The translations under genes were made by a program, and so were the position numbers. From the NCBI GenBank assembly GCA_023356605.1, contig JAKQYE010000026.1:1-38418 (forward strand): 38,418 nt of DNA, written 5' to 3'. Source of the DNA: Trichodesmium sp. MAG_R02 (GTDB taxonomy: Bacteria; Cyanobacteriota; Cyanobacteriia; Cyanobacteriales; Microcoleaceae). The notes under the pieces were generated by a model, which had not been told where the DNA came from, made no database searches, and saw only the letters and a program-made list of their open reading frames with translations. Below, piece by piece: positions 34,198-38,418 of this stretch; the first letter of the stretch is position 1; the number at the start of each line of letters is the position of its first letter.

Positions 34198-35418
34198 GTG
34201 AATACTATGAGATTGTTAAAATTTTGTCGAATCACTACCAAAATCGCCACTCAATCATTGGCCACTTTTCTGGCTTTTACTTTTATATTTGCTTGTCTAT
34301 CAGCATTACCAGTTGGAGCTTCAGGAGTCTTTGAAGGGTTATCAAATACTCAATTAGTAGCATTACAAGCCATACCAGAAAATATCAATACTAGAAATAG
34401 TAATAGCTTTGTGACAGAAGCAGTTAATAAAGTTGGTTTAGCTGTAGTGAGAATTGACACAGAAAGATTAGTTACTCGTCCAAATAATCGTTTTTTTGAA
34501 GATCCATTTTTTGACCGTTTTTTCGATGAAAATTCAAGGATTCAACCACCTTCAAAAGAATTATTAAAGGGTCAAGGTTCCGGTTTTATTGTTGACTCGA
34601 AAGGTATAATTTTAACCAATGCTCATGTAGTCAATAAAGCTGACAAAGTTACTGTAACTTTAAATGATGGCAGACAATTTATTGGGGAAGTCAAAGGAAC
34701 AGATGAAGTTACAGATTTAGCAGTAGTTAAAGTTGAGACAAAAGGTGAAATTTTACCAATAGCAACTTTAGGTGATTCTGATTTAGTACAGGTAGGAGAT
34801 TGGGCAATAGCAGTAGGAAATCCCTTAGGATTTAATAACACTGTTACTTTAGGAATTATTAGTACCTTAAAACGTCCTAGTTCAGCAGTAGGAATTCCTG
34901 ATAAGAGACTAGATTTTATTCAAACCGATGCAGCAATTAATCCAGGAAATTCAGGGGGTCCGTTGTTGAATTATAAGGGTGAAGTAATTGGAATTAATAC
35001 TGCAATTAGAGCTGATGCTATGGGTATTGGTTTTGCCATTCCCATAAACAAAGCTAAAGAAATTAAAGATATATTAGCTCGTGGAGAACAAGTACCTCAT
35101 CCTTTTATTGGCATTCAGATGATTACTCTAAATCCAGAAATTGCTAAAGAAAATAATAGTGACCCCAATTCTGTTTTAATTCTGCCAGAGGTAAAAGGAG
35201 TTTTAGTAACGAAAATATTGTCTGGTACTCCAGCAGAAAAATCAGGAATGCGCATAGGAGATGTAATTATAGAAATTGACAATCAATCAGTACTCAGTGC
35301 TGAACAGTTACAGAGGAAAGTTGAAAATAGTAATATAGGTGAAAAATTGCTATTCAAAATCCTCCGAAATAACAAAGAAAGAGAACTATTTGTTGTTAGC
35401 GGACAAATGAATTATTAG
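34198..35418 (+). CDS. HtrA/DegP-family serine protease
   Basis: The 406-residue trypsin-like protease carries a catalytic triad at H143 (TNAHVV), D173 (TDLAVVK) and S252 (NPGNSGGPLL). It has one C-terminal PDZ domain (about 300-400, with GVLVTKILSGTPAEKSGMRIGDVIIEID). The N-terminus has a long hydrophobic signal segment (18-40), so the enzyme is periplasmic or lumenal. Cyanobacteria usually have three such proteases (HtrA, HhoA, HhoB) for protein quality control; which one this is cannot be told. The start is either GTG 34198 or ATG 34207; neither has a clear ribosome site. The latter fits a signal peptide better. Confidence 0.93.
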   Translation: MNTMRLLKFCRITTKIATQSLATFLAFTFIFACLSALPVGASGVFEGLSNTQLVALQAIPENINTRNSNSFVTEAVNKVGLAVVRIDTERLVTRPNNRFFEDPFFDRFFDENSRIQPPSKELLKGQGSGFIVDSKGIILTNAHVVNKADKVTVTLNDGRQFIGEVKGTDEVTDLAVVKVETKGEILPIATLGDSDLVQVGDWAIAVGNPLGFNNTVTLGIISTLKRPSSAVGIPDKRLDFIQTDAAINPGNSGGPLLNYKGEVIGINTAIRADAMGIGFAIPINKAKEIKDILARGEQVPHPFIGIQMITLNPEIAKENNSDPNSVLILPEVKGVLVTKILSGTPAEKSGMRIGDVIIEIDNQSVLSAEQLQRKVENSNIGEKLLFKILRNNKERELFVVSGQMNY

Positions 35419-35914
35419 ATATCTCTAGAAAAGAGGGTGTAGGAAGTGTAAGGAGAGACTATAACCAGAGAGGCTGAATTACAGGGCTTGAACTTGTTAT
35501 GAGGTACGCCTACGGGATCAAGATGCTCGTACTACATAATTTTCACCATTTACCTTGTACCTTATATGCCCGAAATCTGCTGTAACTGTTTATATCCCCT
35601 CCCCAAACTACACTTTCCAAAGTAACTCCCCCGATGGGTTTCACTAGAATAAAATAGTATTGATGAGTAGTGGAAAATAATTGATGATTTCTTTGGAATA
35701 ATTGATTTTATTTTTTATTATTGGAGATGTTTATTAGTAGAATAAATGGTAATGACTAATTTGATAAATGGTAAGCATAGGACATTTAGCTATTGCTTCT
35801 AATCCGCCATAATAGCTTAATTATAAAGGTTGTCACAATGACCTCATGTCATAAACAAAACCTTGTAGGAACACTCCATCAAGCGTCCCTAGTTCAGAAA
35901 TAGCGATAAAAACT
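35419..35914. other. Gene-free stretch
   Basis: No coding frame is supported. It ends with a degenerate palindromic repeat (35865-35891) about 25 bases before the next gene, which could lie in its 5' leader. Confidence 0.45.
35865..35891. repeat. Degenerate palindromic repeat, copy 5
   Basis: The sequence gtaggaacactccatcaagcgtcccta keeps the outer arms and the central ccat of the family but has several mismatches. Confidence 0.4.
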
Positions 35915-36931
35915 ATGAATAAAAATCCCAATATTGAAGGCATCTACGAAGTCTGCATAGGTATCACTGAACCCTTGTCGATGATTCAATATTGGCAACA
36001 ATTTGGTTATCGCATTGGACAAATAGGTGAATTAACTGCTCCTATGGCTAACAATTTATATGGAGTAAATTCTAACTTGCGTTCTATTCGACTTTATCAC
36101 CAAGATGTGGATCATGGTTTAATTCGCCTTATGGTTTGGGACAAACCCACCAATGAAGGTTTACAAATGATATCCATGAGAGTTTTGGGCAACCGTTGGG
36201 TGACAAGTTTAACTGCTGATGTTTTGAATATTCTTAACCACGCTGAGGATGGTAAGTTGGCAGGTTTACCAATTAAATACACTTTTCCCCAGTGGGAGAT
36301 AATTTATAAAATGGATAAAGGTCGCCCATTTATCGATCCAGCAGTGGGAGTGCGGGAAATGATGTTATTGCAACTATTGACACGTCAGGTGTTATTTCAA
36401 CGCTTTAATTACACAATACCTAAATATGGCCAGATTAATCATACCTCTACTTTCAAAACAAGTCAATTTACCCATGCAGGTATGATTGTCCAAGATGATA
36501 GTAAAGAAACCTTGCAGTTTTATGAGGATGTTTTGGGTTTATTGCGATCGCGCGACAACTCGGAAACTTCTTATGAAAGTTCACAAGCAGCTAGACAAAT
36601 TTTTGATTTACAACCAGGGGAAAAGTTTACAGTTACAACTTTTGACGATCCCCGCTCTTCAACAAATTGGGAAGAAGCGCGATCTGGCAGAATGTATATT
36701 ATTCGTTTTCCTGAACAAATTAACTTGCACTCTTGTTTTGATAAGTCACAACCTGGTTGTTTAGGAATGTCTTTGTATACTTATCGAGTTAATGATATAA
36801 AATATTATTTTGACATAGTTAATAATTCAGCAGCGACAAAAATTACAGACATTGTTGATAATGAATTTGGCGAAAAAAGTTTTTCTTTTGTTGCTCCTGA
36901 TAGTTATTTTTGGAATTTAATTAGTAAGTAA
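35915..36931 (+). CDS. VOC-fold (glyoxalase/dioxygenase-like) protein
   Basis: The 338-residue protein seems to contain two VOC-type modules: residues about 8-110 (IYEVCIGITEPLSMIQYWQQFGYRIG) and about 190-335 (FTHAGMIVQDDSKETLQFYEDVLGLL...). The second has the typical HAGMIVxDxxxTLxFYxxVLGL opening and a closing YFDIV...FVAPDSYFWNLI. Metal ligands cannot be placed safely, so activity (dioxygenase, isomerase or simple binding) is open. It is cytoplasmic and monocistronic. The start ATG 35915 has no strong ribosome site. Confidence 0.75.
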   Translation: MNKNPNIEGIYEVCIGITEPLSMIQYWQQFGYRIGQIGELTAPMANNLYGVNSNLRSIRLYHQDVDHGLIRLMVWDKPTNEGLQMISMRVLGNRWVTSLTADVLNILNHAEDGKLAGLPIKYTFPQWEIIYKMDKGRPFIDPAVGVREMMLLQLLTRQVLFQRFNYTIPKYGQINHTSTFKTSQFTHAGMIVQDDSKETLQFYEDVLGLLRSRDNSETSYESSQAARQIFDLQPGEKFTVTTFDDPRSSTNWEEARSGRMYIIRFPEQINLHSCFDKSQPGCLGMSLYTYRVNDIKYYFDIVNNSAATKITDIVDNEFGEKSFSFVAPDSYFWNLISK

Positions 36932-37263
36932 ATTTTTAAACAAACCCCTGGATAAACAACTTGATAAAATATAGTATTCTTAAATCATACCGCCATTTTC
37001 TAAAAAATTTATTACTTTTTGTCTTAAGTATAAACTGTAAGGCATAGTTCAAAACAGTTTCTAGTCGACTTAATTTTATTATACTCATTTTTTGTTTCAA
37101 TCTTAATTAAAACGACTATATATAGCAATCCTATGAGTGTTCGTGGCAAAAATCCTACTGCTTTTTAGGGTATAGGGAAATTAGATGAACTTTTCAGATT
37201 ACAGAATGGTAAAAAAATCTTTAACTGCACTGTATTACCCTAAATCATGAATTTGTATAAGTT
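36932..37263. other. Intergenic stretch with degenerate MITE and repeat
   Basis: Holds the remains of the 95-bp MITE family (about 37042-37122, right end gtttcaatcttaattaaaacgactatat) directly followed by the repeat at 37123-37170. No gene. Confidence 0.45.
37123..37170. repeat. Dispersed repeat, copy 2 (tatagcaatcctat...ctgctttttaggg)
   Basis: Matches 32961-33006; the block gtggcaaaaatcctactgctttttaggg differs by one base. It abuts the MITE remnant. Confidence 0.6.
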
Positions 37264-38121
37264 TTATTGAACAACAGATAATTCTAATTGATAACGATAT
37301 AATGCTACAGGGTGATTAGCTACTAAAAAATAATTAGGGTCTTGAGGAGATAAATAAATTGCTGTTATCTGATTTGCCTCAATTAGTTCTCCTCGATATT
37401 CATCAATAATATGATGATAATTTGTAGTTGTTTCTACCTCATTTAAGTAAATCATTGTCTCCCCCTGAAATAACTGTTGAGTTATTTCACAAGTAATAAA
37501 ATTATCTGGGTTTAATTGTTCGCTAGCGCGACTGGTAATAATTGAAACTAACTCTAGATTATCTGCTAAAATAGTCGTCTGGCGATTAGGATTATATTGG
37601 TCAATTTCAACAGATAAAATTGCATCATCACCTAAAAATGCTTTGCCAATGTTCAAACCATTAAATTCTCGGTCAGCGATAACTGCCTCTGGAGGTAAAT
37701 CTAATTTTTCGATTTTGCTATTATTAATCACAGGAGACCAAAATGTAGGAAAATTTATTAATTTTTGTTCCGATCTTTCTTGGACATTCAAGCTTGATTT
37801 AAGCTTAATAAATTTAACTTGAAAATTTACTGGTTGATACAAGTATTGACGATTATTTTCAAAACCTGGTGTGATAATTTTTGGAGCTAATGGAGCAACC
37901 ATATCTATTAAAGTACTTTCCACATTCCAATTTCCCGCCATCCAGTCTGGATAAATTAAATCTGTCTTAGGGGCACTAATTAATGGTTTATTTTCCCAGT
38001 TAGGAAAATTAGCGATTCTCTCAGTAAGGGTTTCTGCTGCTGCATTATTAATCCAAAGTAAAACAATTGTGATTAAGCTCAGATTCAAGATGACTTGCCA
38101 AAAATTCTGGTGATTTTTCAT
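37264..38121 (-). CDS. Secreted cyanobacterial protein, possibly DUF6816-like
   Basis: The 285-residue protein has a signal peptide (hydrophobic core at 10-26, likely cleavage after AAA near 29). The mature part contains YPDWMAGNWNVESTLIDMVAPLAPKI, DREFNGLNIGKAFLG and an end VANHPVALYRYQLEL, which reads like a lipocalin-type beta-barrel. Proteins of this kind occur in cyanobacteria and plant chloroplasts and are thought to be lumenal. I am not certain of the family name. The ATG at 38121 lies only 13 bases from the heptamer array that fills its upstream region. Confidence 0.7.
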   Translation of the reverse strand: MKNHQNFWQVILNLSLITIVLLWINNAAAETLTERIANFPNWENKPLISAPKTDLIYPDWMAGNWNVESTLIDMVAPLAPKIITPGFENNRQYLYQPVNFQVKFIKLKSSLNVQERSEQKLINFPTFWSPVINNSKIEKLDLPPEAVIADREFNGLNIGKAFLGDDAILSVEIDQYNPNRQTTILADNLELVSIITSRASEQLNPDNFITCEITQQLFQGETMIYLNEVETTTNYHHIIDEYRGELIEANQITAIYLSPQDPNYFLVANHPVALYRYQLELSVVQ

Positions 38122-38134
38122 AATAGAGAGTAGG

Positions 38135-38246
38135 TTAGGTGTCAGGTGTTAGGTGTTAGGTGTTAGGTGTTAGGTGTTAGGTGTTAGGTGTTAGGTGTTA
38201 GGTGTTAGGTGTCAGGTGTTAGGTGTTAGGTGTCAGGTGTTAGGTT
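38135..38246. repeat. 16-unit TTAGGTG heptamer array
   Basis: Sixteen uninterrupted 7-bp units (112 bp). Units 2, 12 and 15 read TCAGGTG, the last reads TTAGGTT, and all others are identical. Short tandem heptamers are known from filamentous cyanobacteria. The array lies where the promoter or leader of the minus-strand gene at 37264-38121 should be. Confidence 0.95.
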
Positions 38247-38266
38247 TAAAAATTAACAAATTGATC

Positions 38267-38350
38267 AGGACTTACGCAGGCAAACTAAGAAACCCGGTTT
38301 CTCGTAGATATTTATGTGTTAAAACAATGATTTACTCAGGACTTACGTAA
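38267..38350. repeat. GGACTTACGCA hairpin repeat, copy 2
   Basis: The first 70 bases match 411-480 almost exactly (aggacttacgcaggcaaact, gaaacccggtttctcg, tagatatttatgtgtt). The right arm is replaced by caggacttacgtaaag in direct orientation, so this copy has lost its inverted end. Confidence 0.75.
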
Positions 38351-38418
38351 AGGTACTACTTGTAGTGTAAATATTTGAATTTATTGTCAAAAATGCACTA
38401 TATATGGTGACACTGCCT

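Noticed and set aside
38135-38246. Possible CRISPR array
   Set aside because: The units are 7 bp and contiguous without spacers; it is a simple tandem heptamer array.
1-38418. tRNA and rRNA genes
   Set aside because: I looked for the TPsiC-type motif GGTTCGAATCC and for conserved rRNA blocks and found none; a covariance-model scan would be decisive.

Overview
The window looks like chromosomal DNA of a filamentous, AT-rich cyanobacterium. Direct evidence is the photosystem II operon psbE-psbF-psbL-psbJ, the ndhC-ndhK-ndhJ cluster, rubredoxin plus Ycf48 photosystem assembly genes, and scattered HIP1-type GCGATCGC octamers. The very high load of decayed insertion sequences, small palindromic repeats and long non-coding gaps resembles Trichodesmium/Okeania-type Oscillatoriales. 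That placement is inference.

Layout. 1-2345 is sparse: a small putative winged-helix protein, a small secreted protein, and a relic of an RTX-like calcium-binding protein. 2346-3248 is an LD-carboxypeptidase whose stop codon lies inside the end of an IS200/IS605-derived mini-element. 4507-6336 is an ABC-class P-loop ATPase, followed by a second copy of the mini-element and a secreted or membrane HEAT-repeat protein on the minus strand. 7891-11220 is a graveyard of nested IS630-type transposase relics and MITEs. 11221-15840 (minus) is a 1539-residue protein made of 13 SdrD/Cna-B-like Ca-binding repeats. 16457-18028 (minus) is ndhJ-ndhK-ndhC, divergent from rubA-ycf48. The usual rubA-ycf48-psbEFLJ cluster is here interrupted by two tnpB relics (about 19.7-21.8 kb) before psbEFLJ and its terminator.

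23406-27800 is the most interesting block: four co-directional genes encoding a vWA (TerY-like) protein, a PP2C phosphatase with an acidic Ser-rich 19-residue repeat tail, a divergent Ser/Thr kinase (DFD instead of DFG), and a zinc-ribbon protein with a C-terminal beta-sandwich-like domain. The first three match the TerY-P phosphorylation triad concept. The fourth gene and the repeat tail are candidate new parts of such a signalling or conflict system.

The rest (28.4-38.1 kb) holds a radical SAM protein, a SRPBCC protein, a small hypothetical protein, a multi-pass membrane protein, a CsoR/InrS-like metal sensor divergent from an HtrA protease, a VOC-fold protein and a secreted protein whose upstream region is a 16-unit TTAGGTG heptamer array. 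Several repeat families (a 95-bp MITE, a 25-bp palindrome, a 100-bp GGACTTACG element and others) recur across the window. No tRNA, rRNA or CRISPR array was seen.
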